Assembly (NCBI RefSeq): GCF_013328815.1
Contig: NZ_JABUHN010000008.1
Location: 1-64,000 of the forward strand
Source: Tabrizicola fusiformis
GTDB lineage: Bacteria; Pseudomonadota; Alphaproteobacteria; Rhodobacterales; Rhodobacteraceae
Length of the DNA: 64,000 nt
Direction of reading: 5' to 3'
The position numbers and the translations under genes were made by a program. Positions 33,855-44,000 of the stretch are shown here, in pieces. Below the pieces are notes generated by a model, which was not told the origin of the DNA, did no database searches, and worked only from the letters and a program-made list of their open reading frames with translations. The number at the start of each line of letters is the position of its first letter. Position 1 is the first letter of the stretch.

Positions 33855-36379
33855 GGCGGCGCAGCTTTCTTGAACTGCTGATGGCCAGCCCGGTCCTCAG
33901 CCAGATGGCCTTGGCGCAAGAGGTCGCCCTGCCCGAACCGCAGCGCGTGCTTCTGACCCTTTCCGGCATCGGCGCGGCAACGGACCCGGCGGCACTGGGG
34001 GCGCTGCTTGCGGCGCTGGTGGCCGGGGGCGTTCCCGTCAATCTGGTGATCTCAACCCGCGAGGCGCCGGACCGCCTGCAGCAAGGCAGCGAGACCGCAA
34101 GACTGATCCTGCGCTATGTCGAATCCTTTCCCGGTCTGGTCGAGGTGGTGGCATGGTGTCCCGATCTGGGGCAACTGCCGCCCTATCAGGCCGCAAGACA
34201 GGCACAGGAAACCCGCACGACCCTGTATGACGTGCTGCAACCCGGCGCGGGCAACGATCCGCTGCGCCAGCCGCTGCTGTCGATCGCCTGCCGCGCCCCG
34301 CTGGATTCCGGGGCGGCATCGGCCGTTCTGGCCTCGGGCTTTCGCAATGTGCTTGAGCTGCCCGAAACCGGATCACCTGTAACCGCCCGGCAAGACCGGC
34401 TGGGCGTTCTGACGCTGCTCGGCGGTGAAAACCACCGGATCGAAGGGGTTGCGGCGGCGCTCTCGCAAAAGGTTCCGGGCCTGCAACGCCATCTGGTCCT
34501 GTCGGCCGATGACATCTCGCAAACGCCGGTCGAGACACTTCTTGCCGCCGCGGGGGACATCGGGCGCGTGCTGCGCGAAGCCACGCTGTCGCTGACCATG
34601 CTGTCGGTTCTGGCCAACGATCTGCAAATGCGCACGGACACCGCCTTTCGCCGCCGGGTCGCGGTGCTTGTGCTGGAAACCCCGGGCAATGCGGAGCCTT
34701 CCCTGCAACAGCAGCTTGCAGGCGAAGGCATCGGTTTCAGCACAGCCTCGGTGCCGCCCGATGCGGTGGGTGGTCTGCCGTTCTGGGTTCCGCTGGACCT
34801 GCCGCAGGGGGGGGCCTTCAATTCCGATACCGCCTTTGGCAACTTTGCGCAGGAACGGATCACCCTTGCCCGGCCCGGCAGCATCGCGGGCAAAGACCTG
34901 CGCTTTGGCGTCGTGGTCCGGCCGGTCCCCGGGGCAGAGCAGGCCGGGCTGACGCCGCAGGCAGAGTTCAACATCCCCCTGCTTGCCTTTGTCGGCACGG
35001 CGGGAGATGCGCTTGAAGGTGGCTTCCAGCTTGGCCCGGATGGCGATGGCCTGCTGCTCGTTGCCGCCTCGGCCTTGCAGGAACCCGTCGCGCGCACGGC
35101 CTTTCTCCTGACAATCCGGCAAATCGTGTCGCAGGCCGAAACGCGGCTGATGTCGCTGGCCGATTATTGCGCCGAAGCCCTGCCGAAAGACCCGCTGCTG
35201 CCCACGCTGCTGCTGACCCGGTCAAAAAGCTGGCGGCAGCGGAGCGAAGTTTACACGAACACAGCCGATGACCGCACCGCACTTCTGGAAGATGCCCGGG
35301 CGGCATGGGCCTTCTTTGATCGCAACACCAACAGCAATACGGGCCTGTCGGCGGTCACCTCGATCACCGGGGGCGACCCGGGTGACGCCTATAGCGCGGT
35401 CAGCATGTGGGAGGCGGGCAGCCATATCAACGCGATGATCGCGGCGGTGGACCTTGGCCTGATCGGGGACGAAGAGTTCACCGAGCGGTGCCAGCGCCTG
35501 TTGCGCACCCTTGAACGCGCGTCCAGAAAGCGTCTTGTCCTGCCACCCGAAACCATGGACGCCATGACCGGCAAGGGCACGACCCGCTTCAACTCTTATG
35601 ACACGGGCCGGTTGATGATTGCGCTGCACCGGCTGAACGCGCATCGGCTGGCGCCGCCGGGGCTGAACGATCTTGTCGCCTCGTGGGACTTTTCCAAGGT
35701 CATTCTCGACCGCCGCCTGCATTCCTGGCGCGAACAGAAGATGGTCGATGACTTCGCCTCGAACTATGCCGATTATGCGGCGGCGGGAATGCGGCTCTGG
35801 GGCTTTGACGTCGCCTCGCCCTTCGATGATTTCGCCGGCCTGACCTCTGCCGATGACGAGGCGCGTCTGCTTGCCGCCACCGTATCCTTCGGCGTGCTGG
35901 GGGCCGAGCCGTGCTTTCTGCATCTTCTGGAAATGCCGGGATCGCCCGCCGCCGGATATCTGGCCGATTGCCTTGACCTCATCCAGTCGCGTCTGGCCGA
36001 AGCAACTGGCGTGACCGCAGCCCCGTCGGAATCGCCGCTCGACCGTTCCCCCTGGTTCACCTATCAGGGCTTTGACGTGAGCAAGCTGGCCGACCCTTGG
36101 GTGGTTCTGTTCACCGAAAAAGGGGCTGCGACCTCGACGCAGACCGACGACCGCAGCTTGCGCGCCACAAGCACGAAGGCCGCCTATATGTGGCACGCGC
36201 TGCGCCCCAGCACCTATTCGGCGCGGCTGATCGAAACCCTGCGCGCCAAGGCACGCCGGGACTATGGTTTTGATTCCGCGTTCTTTACCGACTCACAGAT
36301 GCCGGCGGCGGGCTATTCCGACCTCAACACCAACGCCGCCATCCTGCAATCCATCGCGCACGCCCTTGCAGCGGGCTGA
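33851..36379 (+). CDS. Secreted DUF3131 protein coupled to the synthase
   Basis: An 842-residue exported protein. The N terminus MRRRSFLELLMASPVLSQMA with AQEV cleavage looks Tat-like. Residues about 35-440 form a domain with deacetylase-like spacing (VLLTLSGIGAATDPAALG) but without recognisable catalytic motifs. Residues about 450-840 match DUF3131, an alpha/alpha-toroid glucoamylase-like domain: TGLSAVTSITGGDPGDAYSA, MWEAGSHINAMIAAVDLGLI, RFNSYDTGRLMIALHRLN. ATG 33851 overlaps the synthase stop (ATGA). It probably trims, binds or exports the polymer made by the synthase in the periplasm. The substrate is unknown. Confidence 0.83.
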   Translation: MRRRSFLELLMASPVLSQMALAQEVALPEPQRVLLTLSGIGAATDPAALGALLAALVAGGVPVNLVISTREAPDRLQQGSETARLILRYVESFPGLVEVVAWCPDLGQLPPYQAARQAQETRTTLYDVLQPGAGNDPLRQPLLSIACRAPLDSGAASAVLASGFRNVLELPETGSPVTARQDRLGVLTLLGGENHRIEGVAAALSQKVPGLQRHLVLSADDISQTPVETLLAAAGDIGRVLREATLSLTMLSVLANDLQMRTDTAFRRRVAVLVLETPGNAEPSLQQQLAGEGIGFSTASVPPDAVGGLPFWVPLDLPQGGAFNSDTAFGNFAQERITLARPGSIAGKDLRFGVVVRPVPGAEQAGLTPQAEFNIPLLAFVGTAGDALEGGFQLGPDGDGLLLVAASALQEPVARTAFLLTIRQIVSQAETRLMSLADYCAEALPKDPLLPTLLLTRSKSWRQRSEVYTNTADDRTALLEDARAAWAFFDRNTNSNTGLSAVTSITGGDPGDAYSAVSMWEAGSHINAMIAAVDLGLIGDEEFTERCQRLLRTLERASRKRLVLPPETMDAMTGKGTTRFNSYDTGRLMIALHRLNAHRLAPPGLNDLVASWDFSKVILDRRLHSWREQKMVDDFASNYADYAAAGMRLWGFDVASPFDDFAGLTSADDEARLLAATVSFGVLGAEPCFLHLLEMPGSPAAGYLADCLDLIQSRLAEATGVTAAPSESPLDRSPWFTYQGFDVSKLADPWVVLFTEKGAATSTQTDDRSLRATSTKAAYMWHALRPSTYSARLIETLRAKARRDYGFDSAFFTDSQMPAAGYSDLNTNAAILQSIAHALAAG

Positions 36380-36400
36380 AACGGGACCGCCCCTTTCGCC

Positions 36401-36754
36401 TCAGCCGACGGGACGCAGCGCCGCCCAATTCGGTGGCGTGACCACAAAGAACCCCGCCGTCGTGCCCTTTGACTTGTAGCGCAGCGGGGTGTCCTTTGGC
36501 AGCCACATCATGTCGCCCGGCTGCATGAAATGGTCCTTGCCGTTCACCTCGATCGAGAAGCTCTCCTCGATGCTGTGACAAATCCAGACCTCGTCATACC
36601 AAAGGGTAAAGGGGATGTCGCAATCGCGGAACCAGACGGTCCCAGCGGCCATGCTGGCCTGATCCTTGTCGTCGATCTGCACATGGGTCGAACCGCCCCG
36701 GGGCGACCAGTTCTGCACCAGATCGGCAAAGCGGCAAAGTTTCACTTCGGACAT
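36401..36754 (-). CDS. Small cupin-domain protein
   Basis: A 117-residue single-domain cupin. The strand pattern IPFTLWYDEVWICHSIEESF and FMQPGDMMWLPKDTPLRYKS is the double cupin motif, resembling EutQ-like or ethanolamine/choline-type cupins. ATG 36754 has AGGAG seven bases upstream. It is 17 bp downstream of the amine oxidase gene, in the same direction, and so may be a small binding or isomerase-type enzyme for the amine oxidase product. Specific function is not known. Confidence 0.78.
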   Translation of the reverse strand: MSEVKLCRFADLVQNWSPRGGSTHVQIDDKDQASMAAGTVWFRDCDIPFTLWYDEVWICHSIEESFSIEVNGKDHFMQPGDMMWLPKDTPLRYKSKGTTAGFFVVTPPNWAALRPVG

Positions 36755-36771
36755 GTCCTGCTCCTTGCGTT

Positions 36772-38133
36772 TCAATGCGCCAGCGCGGTCAGAACCTGCC
36801 GGGCCGCCGCCTCCCCCGCAGCAAGGGCGCCTTCCATATAGCCGCGGAATTCGGTCGCCATATGCGTGCCCGCCCAATGGATCGGACCGGCAGGCGCGCG
36901 CAGGGCCGCGCCGTATTGCGTCAACTGCCCCGGCACGAGGAAGGGGCTTGAGGCGCCGCCCGACCATTGCTCGTCGGCCCAGACCTGCATGTGGAACTCC
37001 AGAGGGGTCTGCGCCTCCGGCCCCAGGGCCTGGGCAAGAACGGCCAGAACCGCCCGCCGCCGCCCGGCCTCGTCAAGCGGGTCCACATGCAGCGCGGCCT
37101 TGCCCGAGAACAGCGCAATCATCACGCCATGGCCCGGCTCTGCACCGCTGATGTCCAAGGCAGCCGTCAGCGCGCCGCTGGTCGAGATGACATGCCCGTT
37201 CAGCCCCTTCTCGCGCCAGAACGGCCGATCATAAACGGCAACCGCCTTGGAATTGCGGCCATTGGGAAAACGTTGGTGCAGCAACCGGCGCGCGGCAGGC
37301 AGCGCCGGCGCAAAACCGATCTGCTGCACCATCGCCGGAGAGCAGGCGAAAATCACCTTCTCCGCTTCAAAGCGGCCGCCATCGGTTTCCACCGCAACGC
37401 TCTTGTCGGACCATTCCACGCGCCGCGCCGCGCTGCCCAGAAAGACATCGCCGTCAAGGTCGGCGGCCATTCCTTCCGAAACCCCTTGCGAGCCCCACAG
37501 ATGCTCGGACATGCCGCCCGTCTCGACATCGGACATGAAGCGGGGGCCGCCGCAGCCGCGAAGCTTCTGGATTAGCTCAAGGGCTGACACCTCTTCGGGC
37601 ATCACGCCGTAATAGGCCCCGGGCAGCCGCAGCAGGGCGTTGCGCGCCATTCCCGGCGGCAGGATTTCGCAAACCCAGCTCTGATAGGTCATCTGGTCAA
37701 GGCGCGCAGCAAGCTCCCCCTCCCAAGGATTGGCCGGAAGCGCATCGAAGACGCCATAAAGCGTGTCGAACGCCTGCGTATAGGCCGCCCAATCCGCCTC
37801 GCTCATACCGGGAATCGTCCCCATCGGGCCGCGGAACGTCTTGTCTTCATGGATGCAAATTCGCGCGCCATCGGCGAATTGCTTGCGCACGGGCACGTCA
37901 TAGCGCCGGATCAGCCCGTAAATCCGTTTGTGGAATTTCGAGACCCACTGACCGCCAAGATCCACCCGGCGCCCCAACGTCGGGCTGTGCGGCGAAAGGG
38001 TCAACCCGCCCACGCGGTCGCGCGCCTCAAGGACCGCAACCGACCGGCCCGCCTCCTTGAGGTGCAGCGCGGCATAAAGGCCGGACAGGCCGCCACCGAT
38101 GACAATGACCTGACGCCTGACGACGGTGTTCAT
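36772..38133 (-). CDS. FAD-dependent amine oxidase
   Basis: A 453-residue flavin monoamine oxidase-family protein. The FAD dinucleotide motif is VIVIGGGLSGLYAALHLKEA with EARDRVGG; the C-terminal flavin segment is HWAGTHMATEFRGYMEGALA. The cysteine used for covalent FAD in animal MAO is not evident. It has no signal peptide. ATG 38133 is chosen because it begins the Rossmann fold in the usual position; upstream methionines have no support. It is encoded between a family-5 binding protein and a cupin, so the oxidised compound is probably an imported amine or amino-acid derivative. Confidence 0.88.
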   Translation of the reverse strand: MNTVVRRQVIVIGGGLSGLYAALHLKEAGRSVAVLEARDRVGGLTLSPHSPTLGRRVDLGGQWVSKFHKRIYGLIRRYDVPVRKQFADGARICIHEDKTFRGPMGTIPGMSEADWAAYTQAFDTLYGVFDALPANPWEGELAARLDQMTYQSWVCEILPPGMARNALLRLPGAYYGVMPEEVSALELIQKLRGCGGPRFMSDVETGGMSEHLWGSQGVSEGMAADLDGDVFLGSAARRVEWSDKSVAVETDGGRFEAEKVIFACSPAMVQQIGFAPALPAARRLLHQRFPNGRNSKAVAVYDRPFWREKGLNGHVISTSGALTAALDISGAEPGHGVMIALFSGKAALHVDPLDEAGRRRAVLAVLAQALGPEAQTPLEFHMQVWADEQWSGGASSPFLVPGQLTQYGAALRAPAGPIHWAGTHMATEFRGYMEGALAAGEAAARQVLTALAH

Positions 38134-38204
38134 TTCTTGCTCTTTCCATTGAATTGCGTGGCTCTGCGGGGGCATCCCCCCACAGAGCCGATTGCCGGGC
38201 CGGA

Positions 38205-39809
38205 TCACTTGGCCCAGTGCAGCTCGCCAAGAACCAAATTGCAGCAGGCCGAAATCCGGGCCCCTTGCAGGGCAGGGTTGGAGACGAGGATGGTATCGGG
38301 CGCAACGATGGGAAGGATAATCCGATCCTGCGCCATGATCGCCGAAAGTTCGGCAAAGGCCGCCTCGCTCTCGGCGCCGCTGGTGCTGAGGGCACGCTTC
38401 AGGATGTCCTGACCATCGGGATGGGCCAGCGCCGGGTCACTGGCGCCACCGGCACGCTTGTGCCAGACCGTGCCGTCAACCATGCCGAAGTAGCCGAAAT
38501 ACTGCGACGAACCATAGAAATCCGGCACAAAGAACACCGCCGTCATCGGAATGCCATCGCCGTTCACCCGCTCCCGCCAGACGGGGAACTCAAGCGGCTC
38601 CAGCACGATCTTGATGCCGACCGCAGCAAGGTCCATCTGGATTTTCTGCATCATCAGGGTGAAATCGACGCCATATTGCCGCACATTCGGGAAAGCGGCC
38701 TGCAGCGTGAACTCGGCCGGTGCGCCGCCTTCGTCCAGCAGCTTGCGCGCAAGGGCCGGATCATAGGCCGGAAGATCATGCCCGCTGCCGCCCGGGAAAT
38801 CCAGCGGGACCGGAGAAGCCAGACGATGCCCCTTGCCTTCCACGGTCAGCTCGATCAGCGCATCATAGTCGATGGCATGGGCGATCCCCTCGCGGACTTT
38901 GGCGGTCAGCGGAACGTCATTCGCCTTCGCCCCCGGGGACAGCGCAATATAGACCAGCGCCTGCGAGGGCATGGAACTGACCGCAACGCCGGGATCAGAG
39001 GCAACCCGACCAGCGGTCAGCGCATCAACCTGCATCGCCAGATCGGCGGCAGCGGTCTGCACAAGCTGCAACTGGCTTGCGGATTCCGCGGTTTGCAGCA
39101 ATGCCGCCCCTTCAATCGCGGGTTTCTCGCCCCAATAGGCTTCGTTGCGCTTCAGGCGCAGGCTTTCGCCGGGGACATAGCTTTCCAGAACAAAGGGACC
39201 AGCCCCGGCCGAATTTGCCATCAGCCACGCCTCGGCCGTGTCGGCAGTATCGGCGGTTTCATCCGCGCGGCCGCCCTCTGCGGCAACAATGTCGGAATTC
39301 ACGATCCCCATGTAAGGCGCCGAAAGCAGGCCCAGCAGCTCTGAATTGCTGTCCTTCATGCGGATGACAACGGTGTGGCCATCCTGCGCCACAAGCGTCT
39401 CGACACCGGCAAGCAGATAGCCCGCGCCTGCGGTGATGTGGCGAAGCCGGTCCAGTGACCAGACCACATCCTTCGCCTCGACCGGGGAACCATCGGAAAA
39501 GACAGCATCCTTGCGCAGATGGAAGGTGAACTCCTTCTGCGCAGCATCCGCCTCCCAGCTTTCGGCCAGCATCGGAACGATGGTCTTTCCATCGGAATCC
39601 AGATCGACCAGACGGGCATAGACCGCGCTCAGATAAATCTGGCAGGTGTCGCAAAAGCCCCGCGCCGGATCGAGCGAGTTCAGGTCCATATCGCGGGCGA
39701 TGATCACGCCCTGCTCGGTCTGGGCGGCGGCCTCCAGCCCGGCAAAGGCCAGAAGGGCAGCCACCGAAAGCCCCAGCCGCAGCTTTGTCATGGACGACAT
39801 TCGTTTCAT
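38205..39809 (-). CDS. Family-5 (DppA/OppA-like) ABC substrate-binding protein, orphan
   Basis: A 534-residue periplasmic binding protein of extracellular solute-binding family 5, which binds peptides, nickel, opines or glycosides. The signal peptide ends near residue 30 (LLAFAGLEAAAQTEQ). Typical segments are NSLDPARGFCDTCQIYLSAV, LRKDAVFSDGSPVEAKDVVWS and ALVYIALSPGAK. GGAGG stands before ATG 39809. No dppBCDF permease or ATPase genes follow; the next genes are an amine oxidase and a cupin. It either uses a transporter encoded elsewhere or the permeases have been lost. Confidence 0.9.
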   Translation of the reverse strand: MKRMSSMTKLRLGLSVAALLAFAGLEAAAQTEQGVIIARDMDLNSLDPARGFCDTCQIYLSAVYARLVDLDSDGKTIVPMLAESWEADAAQKEFTFHLRKDAVFSDGSPVEAKDVVWSLDRLRHITAGAGYLLAGVETLVAQDGHTVVIRMKDSNSELLGLLSAPYMGIVNSDIVAAEGGRADETADTADTAEAWLMANSAGAGPFVLESYVPGESLRLKRNEAYWGEKPAIEGAALLQTAESASQLQLVQTAAADLAMQVDALTAGRVASDPGVAVSSMPSQALVYIALSPGAKANDVPLTAKVREGIAHAIDYDALIELTVEGKGHRLASPVPLDFPGGSGHDLPAYDPALARKLLDEGGAPAEFTLQAAFPNVRQYGVDFTLMMQKIQMDLAAVGIKIVLEPLEFPVWRERVNGDGIPMTAVFFVPDFYGSSQYFGYFGMVDGTVWHKRAGGASDPALAHPDGQDILKRALSTSGAESEAAFAELSAIMAQDRIILPIVAPDTILVSNPALQGARISACCNLVLGELHWAK

Positions 39810-39948
39810 CGCGCTCCTCCCTGAGCAGGTTTGTCAGCGCATCTTCCGAAAAGCGGGCGAAAGCGTGATTGCACATGGCGCCAGGAATATTGCATTTCCC
39901 GACAGAACCGCGACCATGCTGCGGATCGGCTGCGAAATTGGACATCTT

Positions 39949-40941
39949 ATGGACATCTTTCGAATCGCCATGCTCTGCGTCGGCGAGATTTCGTTGCATA
40001 CAGCCCTTCTGGCCGTCGAACCGTTCCGGGCTGCAAACCGGCTCGGTCCCGGCAAGCCGTTCGAGATTGACTTCGTTGGCCTGACGGGCGGTGTGCTGCA
40101 CAGCATGATCGGCCTGCCGCTTGCAACGCGGGCGGTTGCAGAGATCGGTTCAAACGCCAATCTGGCGCTGATTCTGGCCTGCTATGACACCGAACCCAGC
40201 GAAAAACCGCGCCTGTTTTCCTGGCTGCGCGCCCTGCGCAAACGGGGGGCGCAAATCGCCGGCATTGATTACGCCCCGCTTCTGCTGGCCGAGGCCGGGC
40301 TGCTGACCAACCGGCGTGCGACCGCGCATTGGAGCGCACTGGCCGCCTTTTCGGAACGCCACGCCGATATCCGGGTTGAAGACGCGCTTTATGTCATCGA
40401 CGGCGATATCGCCACCTGCGCCGGACAGATTGCCACCCTCGACTTCTCACTGGCCCTGCTGAAACCGCATGTCAGTGCCGAAATGTTTCAGGCCGTTCAG
40501 GACGACCTGGTTTATCGCGCCCGCGATCGTGGCGATCAGCCACAGCGCCCCTCGCGGATCGAAACGCAAAGGCGCGGCGATCCGGCCCTGACCAAAGCCA
40601 TCGCCCTGATGGAAGCCCATATCGAAGATCCGCTGCCTGTGACCCAGATTGCGCGGCAGGTCGGGTTGAGCGAGCGGGAACTACAACGGCAGTTCCGCGG
40701 GCATATCGGTCAGGGTCCGACGCTGTATTACAGGGATATCCGGCTCAACCGGGCGTTCAACCTGTTGCAATATTCGGCACTGTCGGTCCGCGAGGTCGGC
40801 CTTGCCACCGGCTTTGCCGACCATTCCACCTTCTACCGTGCCTTCCGCAGCCGCTTTCACCAAAGCCCGCAAAACCTCCGCGCGGGCTTTCGCGCCGCCT
40901 CTGCCACGCCACACGGTCGGCAGATCGGCTTCACCACCTGA
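39949..40941 (+). CDS. GlxA-type AraC regulator (DJ-1/PfpI plus helix-turn-helix)
   Basis: A 330-residue regulator. The N-terminal DJ-1/PfpI-like domain (about residues 1-185) begins IFRIAMLCVGEISLHTALLA followed by EPFRAANRL, the form seen in GlxA, GbdR and ArgR-type activators of amine and amino-acid catabolism. The C-terminal AraC domain (about 225-320) has two helix-turn-helix units (VTQIARQVGLSERELQRQF; VREVGLATGFADHSTFYRAF). ATG 39949 fits the family N terminus; ATG 39916 is also possible. It diverges from the binding-protein gene and is its likely activator. Confidence 0.9.
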   Translation: MDIFRIAMLCVGEISLHTALLAVEPFRAANRLGPGKPFEIDFVGLTGGVLHSMIGLPLATRAVAEIGSNANLALILACYDTEPSEKPRLFSWLRALRKRGAQIAGIDYAPLLLAEAGLLTNRRATAHWSALAAFSERHADIRVEDALYVIDGDIATCAGQIATLDFSLALLKPHVSAEMFQAVQDDLVYRARDRGDQPQRPSRIETQRRGDPALTKAIALMEAHIEDPLPVTQIARQVGLSERELQRQFRGHIGQGPTLYYRDIRLNRAFNLLQYSALSVREVGLATGFADHSTFYRAFRSRFHQSPQNLRAGFRAASATPHGRQIGFTT

Positions 40942-41008
40942 TGCGCCGCTCCGAAGCCATCCGTGATACCCCCGGTCAGGCGGCAAATCCCCGGGCGTTT
41001 CGCATTTG

Positions 41009-41034
41009 AAAAGGCCCCCGGTTTCCCGGGGGCC
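41009..41034 (-). terminator. Rho-independent terminator of gltB
   Basis: On the minus strand a 9-bp stem (GGCCCCCGG at 41013-41021 pairing with CCGGGGGCC at 41026-41034, 4-base loop) is followed by TTTT (complement of 41009-41012). It lies 7 bp after the gltB stop. Confidence 0.88.
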
Positions 41035-41040
41035 TGTCGC

Positions 41041-44000
41041 TTATTCTGCAGGAACCTTCACCGCCTCATCCGACAGCGGATAGGGCAGGCGCGCGATCAT
41101 TTCCTTGGGGCAGACTTGCAGGAAATTCGCCCGCTCGGCCTCCCAGTTGGCAAGGATGCGCTCGGCCTTGCGGCTGCCGGTTTCGGCCAGATGACGGGCG
41201 ATCAGGCCCTTGAGCTGCGCCTCCCAATGCGGATGGGCCACGGCGCAGGCGATCAGGCTTTCGGGGTTGACGAAATCCTCGGCCGTGCCTTCGGGATCGT
41301 AGATATAGGCCATGCCGCCCGTCATCCCCGCACCGAAGTTGGCACCGATCCGGCCCAGGATCACCGCGACGCCACCCGTCATGTATTCGCAGCCGTTGGA
41401 GCCGCAGCCCTCGACCACCACCGATGCGCCCGAGTTGCGGACCGCAAACCGCTCTCCGGCCCGACCGGCGGCGAACAGGAACCCGTCCGTCGCCCCGTAA
41501 AGCACGGTGTTGCCGATGATGGTGTTCTCTTCCGCCTTCAGCGGGCTGGCCATCGCCGGACGCACTGCAATGGTGCCGCCCGACAGACCCTTGCCCACAT
41601 AGTCGTTGGCGTCGCCCTGCACCTCGATCTTCAACCCGTTGACGGCGAACGCCCCCAGCGACTGGCCGCAAGACCCCTGCAGCTTCACCGTCAGATGGTC
41701 GGGTTGCAGGCTGTTGCGCATCCCGAACTTCTTGACGATATGGCTCGATGCGCGCGTCCCGATGGTGCGCAGCGTGTTGCGCACCGCATAGGACAGTTGC
41801 ATCTTCTCGCCATCTTCAAAGAAGCGCGCCCCGTCGCGGATAATCTCGGCATCCAGCGTGTCGGGCACCGCATTGCGCGGCTTGGACCGATCATAGGTGA
41901 TCTTCTGCGAGCTATCGACCGAGATCAGCAGCGGGTTCAGGTCAAGGTCATCCAGATGCGCCGAACCGCGGCTGACCTGCGACAGCAGATCGGCCCGCCC
42001 GATGATCTCATCCATCGACCGCGCACCGATGCTCGCCAGAATCTCCCGCACTTCCTGCGCGTAGAAGGTGATCAGGTTCACCACCTTGTCCGCCGTGCCG
42101 GTGAATTTGGCGCGCAGCCGTTCGTCCTGCACGCAGACCCCCACCGGGCAGGTGTTCGACTGGCACTGACGCACCATGATGCAGCCCATGGCGATCAGCG
42201 CGGCGGTGCCGATGCCATATTCTTCGGCCCCCATCATCGCCGCCATCACCACATCGCGGCCCGTGCGCAACCCGCCATCGGTCCGCAACGTCACCCGCTC
42301 GCGCAGGTTGTTCATCGCCAGCACCTGATGCGCCTCGGTCAGACCCATTTCCCACGGCAGCCCGGCATATTTGATGCTGGTGGCCGGGCTGGCCCCGGTG
42401 CCGCCGTTATGGCCGGAAATCAGGATCACATCGGCCTTGGCCTTGGCCACGCCCGCCGCAATCGTGCCGACACCGGACGAGGACACCAGCTTCACCGTGA
42501 CCTTGGCGCGCGGGTTGATCTGCTTGAGGTCATAGATCAACTGCGCAAGGTCTTCGATGGAGTAGATATCATGGTGCGGCGGCGGCGAAATCAGCGTCAC
42601 GCCCGGCGTGGAATGCCGCAGCCGCGCGATCAGCGCCGTCACCTTCATGCCGGGCAATTGCCCGCCCTCGCCGGGCTTGGCCCCCTGCGCGACCTTGATT
42701 TCCAATTCCTCGCAGGCGTTCAGATATTCCGCCGTGACGCCAAAGCGCCCGGAAGCCACCTGCTTGATCTTGGCGCTCGGGTTGTCGCCATTCGGCTCCG
42801 GCAGGAAATGCGCCGGGTCTTCGCCGCCCTCGCCCGAATCCGACTTCGCGCCGATCCGGTTCATCGCCACGTTCAGCGTCTTGTGCGCCTCGGGGCTCAA
42901 TGCCCCCAGCGACATCCCCGGCGTCACGAACCGCTTGCGGATCGAGGTGATGCTTTCCACCTCTTCGATCGGCACCGGCTTGCCCAGCGCCTTGATGTCC
43001 AGAAGGTCACGAATGTGGATCGGCGGGTTCGCCCGCATCGCGGCCGAATATTGCTTCCAGATGTCAAAGCTGGCACGGTCGCAGGCCGATTGCAGCATAT
43101 GCATGGTCTGCGCTTCCCAGGCGTGCTTTTCACCCGAGCGCCGCGCCTTGTAGAAGCCGCCAATTGGCAGCACATCGGCGCCGCCCAGCCAGCCCTTGGC
43201 ATGAACCTCGACCACCTTCATCTGCAACCCTTGCAGGCCGATCCCCGAAATGCGGCTTTGCATCCCCGGGAAATACTCGGCCACCATGGCCCGGCTCAGA
43301 CCCACGGCTTCAAAGTTCAGACCGCCGCGATAGCTGGAGATAACGCTGATCCCCATCTTCGACATGATCTTCAAAAGACCGGCGTCGATGGCGTCACGGT
43401 AGCTCCGCATCGCATCCAGAAGGCTGCCCTCCAGAAGGCCGCGGTTGATCCGGTCGGCGATGGAATCTTCGGCCAGATAGGGGTTCACCGTGGTCGCACC
43501 CGAGCCGATCAGCACCGCGAAATAATGCGGGTCAATGCATTCCGCCGAACGCACGTTGATCGAACAGAAGGTCCGCAGCCCCTTGCGCGTCAGCCAGCTA
43601 TGCACCGCGCTGGTGGCAAGGATCATCGGCATCGCCACCTTGGCCGTGCCCTGATGCTCGTCCGTCAGGATGAGCTGCCCGGCGCCCGAGCGCACGGCGT
43701 CCTCGGCCTCGGCGCGGATACGTTCCAGCCCCTGACGCAGCGCATCATGGTCGGCCCCCGCCGGGAAGGTGCAGTCGATGAAGGCGACCTGCGCGCCGAA
43801 CCGTTCAACCAGCACCTCGAACTCGCCATTGGCGATGAACGGGCTTTCCAGCACCAGAATCTCGGTCTGGCTGGAGTTTTCGTCCAGCACGTTGCGCAGG
43901 TTGCCGAACCGTGTTTTCAGCGACATCACCCGGCCTTCGCGCAAGCTGTCGATCGGCGGGTTGGTCACCTGGCTGAAGTTCTGCCGGAAGAAATGGCTCA

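Noticed and set aside
36772-38133. Second amino acid 2-monooxygenase
   Set aside because: It lacks the RFP-type loop and long insertions of that group and is 100 residues shorter; its C terminus matches ordinary monoamine/putrescine-type oxidases.
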